Shown: one piece after another, positions 1 to 5,532 of the stretch
Position numbering within the stretch: position 1 is the first letter of the stretch
Layout: every line of letters starts with the position of its first letter
NCBI GenBank assembly: GCA_030599175.1
Contig: JAUVON010000204.1
Location: forward strand, 1 to 5,532
DNA from: Desulfobulbaceae bacterium
Lineage (GTDB): Bacteria; Desulfobacterota; Desulfobulbia; Desulfobulbales; Desulfocapsaceae
DNA length: 5,532 nucleotides
Direction: 5' to 3'
Position numbers and translations under genes: made by a program
Notes under the pieces: generated by a model
Seen by the model: the letters and a program-made list of their open reading frames with translations, nothing else
Told to the model about the DNA's origin: nothing
Databases searched by the model: none

Positions 1-2601
1 GGGAGAGATCATATTCAGCGGATATTTTTTATACAGTGCTTCATTATGATGGCCTTCCCATGAAGGAATAAAAGTTGAGATTACAGGTCGTTCCGGATCA
101 TCGGGAGCAAATCTCTTCAGACTCGATGACTCAAATTCGAGCTTGCCGGATTGCGTCTGTAGCCCCCTGCGCAACTCTTTATTATAATCTGAAGGTAAAG
201 GTGATAATTCCGGCACATTTTTTTTGCCATCTTCGGCAAACCAGCGATAGGATACCGGTGCCCGGTTCGCTTCTTTCGGCGCAGGCACAACGTAATAGCC
301 CTTCTTCAAAAACTTACGCCACGATATAACCGTCGGCAGATCACTGGCATCAAACAGCCGACGACACCATTCCAGTTCAGTCATACCTTCTGAAAAAAGC
401 GGACCTAAGCCCAGTCGCTGGGCAAGATCGAGAAAAATCTGATAATCGGATTTTGACTCACCTAAAGGTTTGATGGCCCTGTGCTGCATGGTGATGACCC
501 GGTGATTCCACTGGATAAACTGTTGATGGCTGTATCCGCCTGAATTGGCAGTTTCACCAATATCCCACCGCTCAAAATTTGTACAGGCCGGTAAAAGTAT
601 ATCCGCAAATTTGGCCTCCCCCTCGAACCATATTGACTGGTTTACCACAAATTCCAGATTATCACTGCGATAGGCCCTGGCATAGCGGTTGGAATCGGCC
701 ATAGTACCAAAGTGCGAACCACCATATTTATAGTACATTCTGGCCGGCGAATGACCTGGGGCAGGATAGCTGAATTTTTTAAACTGTCCTTCAATACTTT
801 TCGGGTCGGTGGGATAACCTTCACACTTGCCGTCCAGGATCGCCTCAGGAATACGCAGCCGCGGTATCATCTGGGAAACTGAATTCATGGAAGGCAACTG
901 GGGCATGCGCTGATACATGCTTACACGGAGCCCGGTATAATCCAGATCACCTGAAAGACCGCCTTCCGCATATCCAGGAAAATAGAAATTCGTATCTACA
1001 GGAGCCCCCTGCTGCAGACAACCCATATTAATGCCGGGCTTGCCCAGTCCCTGCATAGCCATAAGACAGACCATGGAACGGGCCCATTCAATGCCGGTGG
1101 CGCAGCGACAGGCACCGCCAAAGCCTGCAAGCCCTCCGGGTGAAAGATACGTTTTCCTGATCCCCCACTGTCTTGCCAGCGCTCGTACTATCCGGCCTGG
1201 AACATTGGTTTCCAGGGCCTGCCACTCAGGTGTCTTGGGAATACCATCATCTTTTCCCAGAATATAATCCCGCCACTTTTCAAAACCGACAGTACGATCT
1301 GCGACATAGTTTTTATCGTATAAGTCCTCTTTAATCCATATATAGGCAATGGCCAAAGCCATGGCATTGCCCGTGTCCGGTCTTGGAGCAATCCATTTGC
1401 CACCGAGAAGTGCCGCAGTATGATTATAATAGGGGTCGATATGCACCATCTTTATGCCCAGAGACTTTGCCCACTGTCTGCGCACTGTTCCCTCAAAAGC
1501 ACCGTACACCCCACTTGTAGATTCGGGGTCACTGGACCAGAAGACAATCATCTCCGCTTCCTTGAGACAATCCTCCACTGTGCCATAGGTGTCTGTACCA
1601 CCATTTCGCATAGAGTTGCCCCAATGGTGCATGGCACCCCAGTACCATCCTTCCCAGCTGTCTGGGTTATGCACCACATGACTTGATCCGATTGAGTTCA
1701 TAAAGCGGGTTTTGGCACTGAGCCAGTAGCCGATATTACCCCAGGTATGATGGGATCCGCTGCCGTTCATAATTGATCCGGGGCCATGCACATCCTTGAC
1801 ACGCTGGATCTCAGCAGCAACGATATCAAGGGCTTCATCCCAGCTTATCCTTTCATAGCCAGAAATGCCGCGATTTGAACAGTTTCTGTCTCCATCAGGA
1901 TCGAAATCGACGCGCTTCATTGGATAGAGAAGCCGGTCTTTGGAGTAAATCAGTGACTTAAGTGCAAAAACGTACGGACTGACCGTACCCTTTCTTGGTG
2001 GAGTAAACGATTTCCCCCGGGCATGTATGGTCCAGGAACTCCCGTCCGAATCATCAAATTCAATAGGAGTGATACGGATTATCTTTCCCTCTTTTACATA
2101 GACAAAGACAGGGCCGCCATTGGTATTGTTTACATAACGAACCACCCCGTCTTCCAGAGATATTCCATATCGAGGTTCATCAGAAAGATGCGTCAGCAGG
2201 TTCATGGTTTGCATGAAATGAATGATATATTCATCAGACCCCTGAACATCTACCCGGAAATTCTTCATGGCATTTATCCGCCCGAGATAATCCCGCGGAG
2301 CAATCATCATTTTAATAGCAGAGGAACTATCAGTGAAGATCATGCTCACATCTGGTTCACCACCCAGTTCTCTGGAGGATGATACCCTGCCGTCGTTAAA
2401 CGCAAATTGACGCCCATAGGAATCGCCCCGAATTTTGATCTGCGCAGTGTAGTCTTTTTCGTGAAGTCGACGCTTAAAGGAGGGAACTAACAGCCTTCTC
2501 ATACCCATCAAAATATATGCCAGATACAGCATGATCTGGAATACAACCTTCGAGGCAAGTTCCGATTTTGCCAAAACAGAATCAACAAAAAATGTCCTCA
2601 T
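1..2601 (-). CDS. Molybdopterin oxidoreductase, pyrogallol transhydroxylase large-subunit-like, with N-terminal SCP2-like domain (3' end off window)
   Basis: One uninterrupted frame of 867 codons runs from ATG at 2601 off the left edge. The ATG has an AGGAG 7 nt upstream. The protein belongs to the DMSO-reductase superfamily (bis-MGD molybdenum enzymes). From about residue 152 on it aligns throughout with the large subunit of Pelobacter acidigallici pyrogallol-phloroglucinol transhydroxylase as I remember that sequence. Shared blocks include GGPVFVYVK (162-170), YERISWDEA (249-257), HNPDSWEGW (311-319), VFWSSDPE (353-360), [10 protein letters not shown] (539-548) and [11 protein letters not shown] (671-681). 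Active-site equivalents are His284, Asp314, Ser315 (Mo ligand), Tyr544 and Tyr690. The family's Arg153 and Cys557 are Trp293 and Ser687 here. No N-terminal Cys-rich Fe-S motif is seen, as in transhydroxylase, whose Fe-S clusters sit in a small subunit; such a gene may follow off the left edge. Residues 1-150 are extra: a hydrophobic helix (about 16-40), then an SCP2-like domain (about 47-138). No Tat signal, so probably cytoplasmic. Roughly 140 C-terminal residues are missing. The exact substrate is unknown. Confidence 0.9.
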   Translation of the reverse strand, partial: MRTFFVDSVLAKSELASKVVFQIMLYLAYILMGMRRLLVPSFKRRLHEKDYTAQIKIRGDSYGRQFAFNDGRVSSSRELGGEPDVSMIFTDSSSAIKMMIAPRDYLGRINAMKNFRVDVQGSDEYIIHFMQTMNLLTHLSDEPRYGISLEDGVVRYVNNTNGGPVFVYVKEGKIIRITPIEFDDSDGSSWTIHARGKSFTPPRKGTVSPYVFALKSLIYSKDRLLYPMKRVDFDPDGDRNCSNRGISGYERISWDEALDIVAAEIQRVKDVHGPGSIMNGSGSHHTWGNIGYWLSAKTRFMNSIGSSHVVHNPDSWEGWYWGAMHHWGNSMRNGGTDTYGTVEDCLKEAEMIVFWSSDPESTSGVYGAFEGTVRRQWAKSLGIKMVHIDPYYNHTAALLGGKWIAPRPDTGNAMALAIAYIWIKEDLYDKNYVADRTVGFEKWRDYILGKDDGIPKTPEWQALETNVPGRIVRALARQWGIRKTYLSPGGLAGFGGACRCATGIEWARSMVCLMAMQGLGKPGINMGCLQQGAPVDTNFYFPGYAEGGLSGDLDYTGLRVSMYQRMPQLPSMNSVSQMIPRLRIPEAILDGKCEGYPTDPKSIEGQFKKFSYPAPGHSPARMYYKYGGSHFGTMADSNRYARAYRSDNLEFVVNQSIWFEGEAKFADILLPACTNFERWDIGETANSGGYSHQQFIQWNHRVITMQHRAIKPLGESKSDYQIFLDLAQRLGLGPLFSEGMTELEWCRRLFDASDLPTVISWRKFLKKGYYVVPAPKEANRAPVSYRWFAEDGKKNVPELSPLPSDYNKELRRGLQTQSGKLEFESSSLKRFAPDDPERPVISTFIPSWEGHHNEALYKKYPLNMISP
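2188..2463 (-). other. SCP2-like (sterol-carrier / lipid-binding) domain fused to the molybdoenzyme N-terminus
   Basis: This encodes about residues 47-138 of the molybdoenzyme. The order is a beta-rich start ([20 protein letters not shown]), the acidic-Gly turn DGRV (70-73), the strand PDVSMIFTD (83-91), a helix SSSAIKMMI, then [20 protein letters not shown] (111-130). The last part resembles the closing GKLKIEGD-plus-helix segment typical of SCP2 domains. SCP2 domains bind fatty acyl-CoAs, sterols and other hydrophobic ligands. The classical transhydroxylase large subunit begins only at the equivalent of residue ~150 here. The assignment rests on pattern recognition alone; a profile search would settle it. 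Confidence 0.6.
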
Positions 2602-2608
2602 GGGAGCT

Positions 2609-2613
2609 CTCCT
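2609..2613 (-). promoter_or_regulatory. Ribosome binding site of the molybdoenzyme gene
   Basis: AGGAG on the minus strand with a 7-nt spacer to the ATG at 2601. It fixes the start upstream of the SCP2-like region, so the N-terminal extension is very probably translated and is not an annotation artefact. It lies in the 42-nt gap after the flavin reductase stop. Confidence 0.75.
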
Positions 2614-2643
2614 CTCAGTATATCACACATCCACAGAGCAAAA

Positions 2644-3195
2644 TCAGCGTTTTTCCAGGCAGGCGATCCAATCTGTGAACTCCCCGATATACCGTTCAAG
2701 ACGTTGCAGGGAGGCGGAGTCCACTAATTTACCTTCATCATCAAACTTACCCTGAACCTGTGCCATCAGAAAGGGAGGTGAGGGAACAACCGGAGACAAC
2801 GTGGCTGAAAGAATATCCCGCAAATGGGACTGCACCCTCGCTCCACCCACCGGACTTTTTGAACCACTGAGTATTGCAACAGGTTTACCGGCCAGAACCG
2901 ATTTATATGCCGGCCGCGACGCCCAGTCGATCGCATTTTTCAGCAATCCAGGAATACTGTAGTTATATTCAGGTGTTGAAAACAGCACCCCATCACACTC
3001 AGCAATTGAGTTCTTGAATTGAACCACAGATTCGGGTTTTTTCTCACCATCAATATCGGAATTGTATAGAGGCAGGTTCCCACAGCTGATCAGAGTGATG
3101 GTGACACCATCGGGCAGACAACGAGCGGCAGCATGGAGCATTTTAGTGTTGAATGATTCTTTTCTCAGGCTGCCACTGATTCCAATGAGTTTCAT
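2644..3195 (-). CDS. NAD(P)H-dependent FMN reductase, ChrR/YieF-like flavodoxin-fold protein
   Basis: This 183-residue protein has the usual length of the NADPH-dependent FMN reductase family. It shows the FMN-phosphate loop GSLRKESFN (8-16), the hallmark TPEYNYSIPGLLKNAIDWAS (74-93) and GGAR (117-120) before a helix, all in the same order as in E. coli ChrR (YieF). Family members bind FMN and use NAD(P)H to reduce free flavin, quinones, azo dyes or chromate, normally as cytoplasmic dimers or tetramers. The start ATG at 3195 shares its first base with the last base of the preceding TPR gene's TAA stop. GGGAG and AGGAG stand just upstream, inside the TPR gene's last codons, so translation is probably coupled. 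The stop (TGA) is followed 42 nt later by the molybdoenzyme start. That placement suggests a redox partner or electron-transfer role for the molybdoenzyme, but this is inference; the true electron acceptor cannot be read from sequence. Confidence 0.92.
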   Translation of the reverse strand: MKLIGISGSLRKESFNTKMLHAAARCLPDGVTITLISCGNLPLYNSDIDGEKKPESVVQFKNSIAECDGVLFSTPEYNYSIPGLLKNAIDWASRPAYKSVLAGKPVAILSGSKSPVGGARVQSHLRDILSATLSPVVPSPPFLMAQVQGKFDDEGKLVDSASLQRLERYIGEFTDWIACLEKR

Positions 3196-4712
3196 TATGA
3201 TCTCCCTCTCCTTTGCATCTGTTCCGGCTTCTTAATTTTATGTATTCGGGCAGCATACTCATTAGCATCTCTGTCTCTGCCCATTTTCTGGTACAATGTA
3301 GCAAAAGTTTCATATACAACAAGGAGAGGCATGCCGTTCTGATCCATATCTTTTTCCAAAATCTTTCTGGCAGCAAGCAATGGCTTTTCTGCCTCTCCAT
3401 ATTCCCCGGAGGTTATATGTAATATAGCGAGATTATGATAACTCTGGGCAACCGCCGGGTGCTCTTTACCCACCGTTTTTTTCCAGATAGCAATCGATTG
3501 TTGCAAACATTCCTTCGCTTTTTCAATTTTTCCCTGCTCTCTGTATAAAACGGCGAGATTATCAAGAGACTGTGTTATGGCCGGATGATCGTTGCCAAAT
3601 GTTATTTCTCTAATTTTCAATGCACGTTGATGCTGCTTTATTGCCAGGGTACGTTCCCCTTTCAGATTGTGCAGTATCCCCATATTATTGAGAGACTGTG
3701 CAACCGCAGGATGGCTGGAACCAAAGTGTTTTTCCCTTATGGCAAGAGAGGTCTGCAATAGGGGTTGTGCTGATTCAGCTTGCTCACTGTTAAGGTAGAG
3801 TTCGGCCAGGCTATTCTGGGTCTGGGCAACTGCGGGGTGATTCTTGCCCAGTAGGGATAAATATATTGCCAATGCCTCTTTCCACATAGGCTCTGCCTTA
3901 TCATTATTGCCGGCAGCACCATGCAATGCCGCAAGTTTCTCTAATGTTTCAGCAAAATCAGGATTATCAGCAGAATTGGAAGCTTTAAAAATAGTCACAG
4001 CCTGGTTCAGCAGTGGTTCTGCTGCCTGAGTAGTGCCATTTACCATATAGATTCCGGCAAGATGGCTTAAAACAGCAGCAAAAGCTGGATGTGTTACACC
4101 GAGACTGTTCTCATAAATAACCAGTGCTCGTCGGAGTCTCTTTTCTGCAGCCTCAAGATTACCACTCTGCTGTTCAATGGCAGCGATACCTTTCAATATC
4201 GGCCCAAGATCGGGATCATCTTTCCCCTGACTTGTCTCTGTCAACTCAAGGGCCCGCTCCAGCTGCAACTTTGCTGAATCCGGTTCTCCAAGACCCTGGT
4301 ATATAATGGCCAGGGTATTAAGGGGCATTAAAAGGTCAGTTTTCTGCTCCTCACCAATATTGACTACCCGCTTCATGCAAGGTTCAGCATCTTTGAAGCG
4401 TTGCTGGCTTATATACAGTTCTGCCAGGTTCCCCAGAATGTCCGCCACGTCCACAGAAAATTTTCCATGTGCGGTTTCACTGATTTCAAGGGACTGCTGC
4501 AGAACCTTCTCCGCTTCTGCATAGTTCTCCAGCAGATGGTACAACTCACCAAGGTTATTTAACGAGACTCCAATATCAGGATGATTCTCACTCTTCTCCT
4601 GAGTGGCAAGATCCAAGGCTGCTTTGGCAGGTTCAAGCGCCTGCCTGAATTGACCATTTTGGATTAGAGCTATCACCTTCCGGTTCAAATCATCCCATTT
4701 ATCACTCATCAT
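3195..4712 (-). CDS. Tetratricopeptide-repeat protein (about 11 kinesin-light-chain-type TPRs)
   Basis: The protein has 505 residues and is almost entirely TPR. After an N-terminal helical pair (about 6-38), units of 42 residues begin near 43, 85, 125, 165, 207, 249, 291, 333, 375, 417 and 459. Most share the pattern [N/S/D/E]HPAxAQSLxNLAxLY...G...A...L..AL.I. The later units (about 290-430) are the most alike. No signal peptide, membrane segment or fused catalytic/DNA-binding domain is seen; the C-terminus is short and basic (KIKKPEQMQRRGRS). TPR arrays of this kind mediate protein-protein contacts, so a scaffold, chaperone or regulatory role for the two enzymes downstream is possible; no specific function can be assigned. 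Start: two ATGs are adjacent (4712 and 4709). AAAGGA lies 5 or 8 nt upstream respectively, so the second may be the true start. The TAA stop overlaps the flavin reductase ATG. It is the first gene of the apparent three-gene unit. Confidence 0.9.
   Translation of the reverse strand: MMSDKWDDLNRKVIALIQNGQFRQALEPAKAALDLATQEKSENHPDIGVSLNNLGELYHLLENYAEAEKVLQQSLEISETAHGKFSVDVADILGNLAELYISQQRFKDAEPCMKRVVNIGEEQKTDLLMPLNTLAIIYQGLGEPDSAKLQLERALELTETSQGKDDPDLGPILKGIAAIEQQSGNLEAAEKRLRRALVIYENSLGVTHPAFAAVLSHLAGIYMVNGTTQAAEPLLNQAVTIFKASNSADNPDFAETLEKLAALHGAAGNNDKAEPMWKEALAIYLSLLGKNHPAVAQTQNSLAELYLNSEQAESAQPLLQTSLAIREKHFGSSHPAVAQSLNNMGILHNLKGERTLAIKQHQRALKIREITFGNDHPAITQSLDNLAVLYREQGKIEKAKECLQQSIAIWKKTVGKEHPAVAQSYHNLAILHITSGEYGEAEKPLLAARKILEKDMDQNGMPLLVVYETFATLYQKMGRDRDANEYAARIHKIKKPEQMQRRGRS
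3202..3212 (-). promoter_or_regulatory. Ribosome binding site of the flavin reductase, embedded in the end of the TPR gene
   Basis: The minus strand reads AGGAGAGGGAG, with GGGAG 6 nt before the ATG at 3195. These bases also encode the RRGR near the TPR protein's C-terminus. With the TAATG stop/start overlap this indicates translational coupling. Confidence 0.75.
3258..4586 (-). repeat. In-frame array of 42-residue (126-bp) TPR units
   Basis: About eleven tandem units inside the TPR gene. From the unit at residue 208 onward the HP/NP/MP pair recurs at residues 208, 250, 292, 334, 376, 418 and 460, exactly every 42 residues. Units in 3420-3845 are also visibly similar at DNA level: the plus strand repeats a 'gactgtg..a..gc.gg.tg' segment at 126-bp steps. 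This suggests relatively recent internal duplication or homogenisation of the C-terminal half. Confidence 0.85.
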
Positions 4713-4717
4713 CCCTT

Positions 4718-4723
4718 TCCTTT
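4718..4723 (-). promoter_or_regulatory. Ribosome binding site of the TPR gene
   Basis: AAAGGA on the minus strand, 5 nt before ATG 4712 and 8 nt before ATG 4709. The second ATG has the more usual spacing, so the protein may begin MSDKWDD rather than MMSDKWDD. Confidence 0.55.
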
Positions 4724-4744
4724 ATCGTATTCTGCAAAACCAAG

Positions 4745-4783
4745 TGCAGGTTCAAGCTCAGCATGTGCCGGGCTGAACCTGCA
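4745..4783 (-). terminator. Long hairpin upstream of the TPR gene: candidate terminator or leader structure
   Basis: A perfect 10-bp inverted repeat (TGCAGGTTCA / TGAACCTGCA). On the minus strand it extends inward through GCCCGGC with GCTGAGC (one mismatch, one G-U, one bulged T) to an ACAT tetraloop, giving a stem of about 17 bp. Downstream on the minus strand the sequence is CTTGGTTTTG, only a weak U-run. It could end the thiolase transcript, or it could sit in the leader of the TPR operon, 32 nt before its ATG. Sequence alone does not separate the two. Confidence 0.45.
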
Positions 4784-4798
4784 TCTCCACCTCACTTG

Positions 4799-4827
4799 TT
4801 AATGATGACAACATGGTAAAAACTCAA
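4799..4827 (-). promoter_or_regulatory. Weak sigma70-like promoter candidate for the TPR operon
   Basis: On the minus strand, TTGAGT (4827-4822) and CATTAA (4804-4799) are separated by 17 nt. The match to TTGACA/TATAAT is only 4/6 and 3/6. If real, the transcript would start just before the 4745-4783 hairpin. I saw no better pair in the gap. Confidence 0.2.
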
Positions 4828-4840
4828 ATTCTTCATTATC

Positions 4841-4931
4841 CCGTCATTCCCATACAAGGCGGGAGATAAGCGCAGACTTCGATCCAGTTATTTCAATACG
4901 TTCTAGATTCCCGCCTGCGCGGGAATGACGG
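4841..4931. repeat. REP/MITE-like palindromic repeat with 11-bp terminal inverted repeats
   Basis: CCGTCATTCCC (4841-4851) and GGGAATGACGG (4921-4931) are exact inverted repeats bounding 91 bp. The right end holds a perfect 8-bp stem, ATTCCCGC (4907-4914) with GCGGGAAT (4919-4926), with a CTGC loop and an adjoining TCTAGA. The left end is a decayed version of the same unit (CATTCCC...GGCGGGAGAT). The motif CATTCCCGC-GCAGGCGGGAATCTAGA is a familiar dispersed intergenic repeat in many proteobacterial and related genomes. No transposase is present, so any movement would be in trans. Confidence 0.75.
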
Positions 4932-4979
4932 AGCAGGGGACTTTTTACGAAACCATCAATGATAACAACTGGGAAAAAT

Positions 4980-5532
4980 CTAAATAGTCATAATGGTAGT
5001 ACCGCTGTTGCCCATCAAGCCGTATGTCTGAGCCATTGCAACTTTTGCACCTTCCACCTGGCGCTCACCACATCTTCCTCTGAGTTGATTCGCACATTCG
5101 ATAACCTGCCAGATAGCCTGGGCAGAGAGTGCCTCCCCATGTGATGAAAAGCCGCCACTTGGATTTACGGCCAGTTTTGCACCGATTTTAGTCTCACCAT
5201 CCCGCAGCATTTTATCCGCTTCTCCATCTTTACAGAACCCGCATGTTTCCAGATATACCAGGTAATGCCAGGAGCTGTTGTCAGGCAGTTCCAGCACATC
5301 GATATCCCCGGGACCAATACCGGATTTTTCATATGCCTGCCGGGAAGCCGAGTAGCTTTCGCTGAGCATGGGAGCTTCAGGAACGGACGGGCAGGAGAGC
5401 GCTGATATGCGGATGGTCGGGTCACCATAGATGGCACTTCCCATGGTGGTGGCATTGATCTTCACTGGGTTGTCCGCTTTACTGATCAATTCCTCATCGG
5501 CAGTAACAATAACAGCCGCGGCGCCGGTACTA
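4980..5532 (-). CDS. Thiolase-superfamily (SCP-x / lipid-transfer type) acyltransferase-like protein, C-terminal part (5' end off window)
   Basis: The frame is open from the right edge to TAG at 4982-4980, giving 183 residues. It begins STGAAAVIVTADEEL, the usual DGA[A/S]AVI segment of thiolases. It continues with the C-terminal thiolase domain: YSASRQAYEKSGIGPGDIDVLEL, then VNPSGGFSSHGEALSAQAIW, QLRGRCGERQVEGAKVAMAQ and a final GNSGTTIMTI. The QLRG..G.RQV.GA pattern is characteristic of SCP-x-type 'acetyl-CoA acetyltransferase / lipid-transfer protein' relatives. The HDCF/NEAF catalytic motif is replaced by PDNS (5274-5285) and the GHP histidine by GEA (5130-5138). No C-terminal CxG cysteine is present. 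It may therefore act as an aldolase-like or acyl-binding enzyme and not a thiolase; such proteins often work with DUF35 OB-fold partners, none of which is in view. The nucleophilic-Cys domain lies outside the window. A TTG at 5489 is internal, not the start. Confidence 0.85.
   Translation of the reverse strand, partial: STGAAAVIVTADEELISKADNPVKINATTMGSAIYGDPTIRISALSCPSVPEAPMLSESYSASRQAYEKSGIGPGDIDVLELPDNSSWHYLVYLETCGFCKDGEADKMLRDGETKIGAKLAVNPSGGFSSHGEALSAQAIWQVIECANQLRGRCGERQVEGAKVAMAQTYGLMGNSGTTIMTI

Larger units (their letters stand above)
4713..4979. other. Non-coding intergenic region between thiolase-like gene and TPR operon
   Basis: 267 bases without a credible gene. From right to left along the minus strand it holds the sequence just after the thiolase stop, a 91-bp palindromic repeat (4841-4931), a weak promoter-like pair (4799-4827), a long hairpin (4745-4783) and the TPR ribosome binding site. 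The gap and hairpin suggest the thiolase-like gene and the three-gene unit are separate transcripts, or are linked through an attenuator-like structure. Confidence 0.7.

Noticed and set aside
1188..1403. Short minus-strand frames at 1188-1403 and 642-824
   Set aside because: These are other-frame shadows of the molybdoenzyme, which reads through both regions in its own frame without a stop.
2023..2382. 119-residue plus-strand open frame
   Set aside because: It lies wholly opposite the molybdoenzyme, whose minus-strand frame shows continuous family homology. The plus-strand product has no recognisable domain or ribosome binding site.
2485..2500. Possible twin-arginine signal (RRLLVPSFK, residues 35-43 of the molybdoenzyme)
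   Set aside because: The hydrophobic stretch precedes the RR pair instead of following it, and an SCP2-like domain begins straight after, so this is not a Tat signal layout.
3143..3400. 85-residue minus-strand frame across the TPR/reductase junction
   Set aside because: Alternate frame of two well-supported genes; no domain or start signal.
3258..4586. Regularly spaced repeats suggesting a CRISPR array
   Set aside because: The 126-bp period is in frame and encodes TPR helices. There are no short identical repeats with unique spacers.
4866..4888. Sigma54-like GG-N10-GC pair on the minus strand
   Set aside because: Only the GG/GC core matches, the flanking consensus is poor, and it lies inside the palindromic repeat.
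4959..5144. Plus-strand frame over the thiolase 3' end
   Set aside because: It is opposite conserved thiolase coding sequence and has no family match.
5487..5489. TTG as start codon of the thiolase-like gene
   Set aside because: The frame upstream encodes STGAAAVIVTADEE, a conserved thiolase segment that reads to the window edge, so the TTG is an internal Leu codon.

Overview
The window reads as part of a chromosome from a mid-GC anaerobic bacterium. A sulfate-reducing or syntrophic Desulfobacterota member is my best guess, because it combines a transhydroxylase-like molybdoenzyme, an SCP-x-type thiolase relative, kinesin-light-chain-style TPRs and an ATTCCCGC-type palindromic repeat. That assignment is inference. 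All four supported genes lie on the minus strand, so they are described from right to left.

Right edge (4980-5532): the C-terminal 183 residues of a thiolase-superfamily protein of the SCP-x / lipid-transfer type. Two of its catalytic motifs are replaced. Next comes a 267-base non-coding gap (4713-4979). It holds a 91-bp palindromic repeat unit with 11-bp terminal inverted repeats, an imperfect direct repeat around it, and a long hairpin just upstream of the next gene.

Centre: a three-gene, apparently co-transcribed unit. The first gene is a 505-residue soluble protein built from about eleven 42-residue TPRs (3195-4712). Its stop codon overlaps the start of a 183-residue ChrR-like NAD(P)H:FMN reductase (2644-3195). 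After only 42 bases comes a large molybdopterin enzyme (1-2601), open to the left edge with 867 residues visible. This gene covers almost half the window but has no stop codon inside it.

The molybdoenzyme is clearly related to the large subunit of pyrogallol-phloroglucinol transhydroxylase. It keeps the His, Asp, Ser (Mo ligand) and Tyr of that active site, but differs at two other pocket positions. It also carries an extra N-terminal region of about 150 residues that looks like an SCP2 lipid/sterol-carrier domain. A working hypothesis is a cytoplasmic module for anaerobic hydroxyl-group or redox chemistry on a hydrophobic or CoA-linked substrate. In it the SCP2 domain would present the substrate, the flavoprotein would supply or accept electrons, the TPR protein would act as scaffold, and the thiolase-like protein would work in the same or a neighbouring pathway. 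The fused domain and the gene order are visible; the pathway is inferred.
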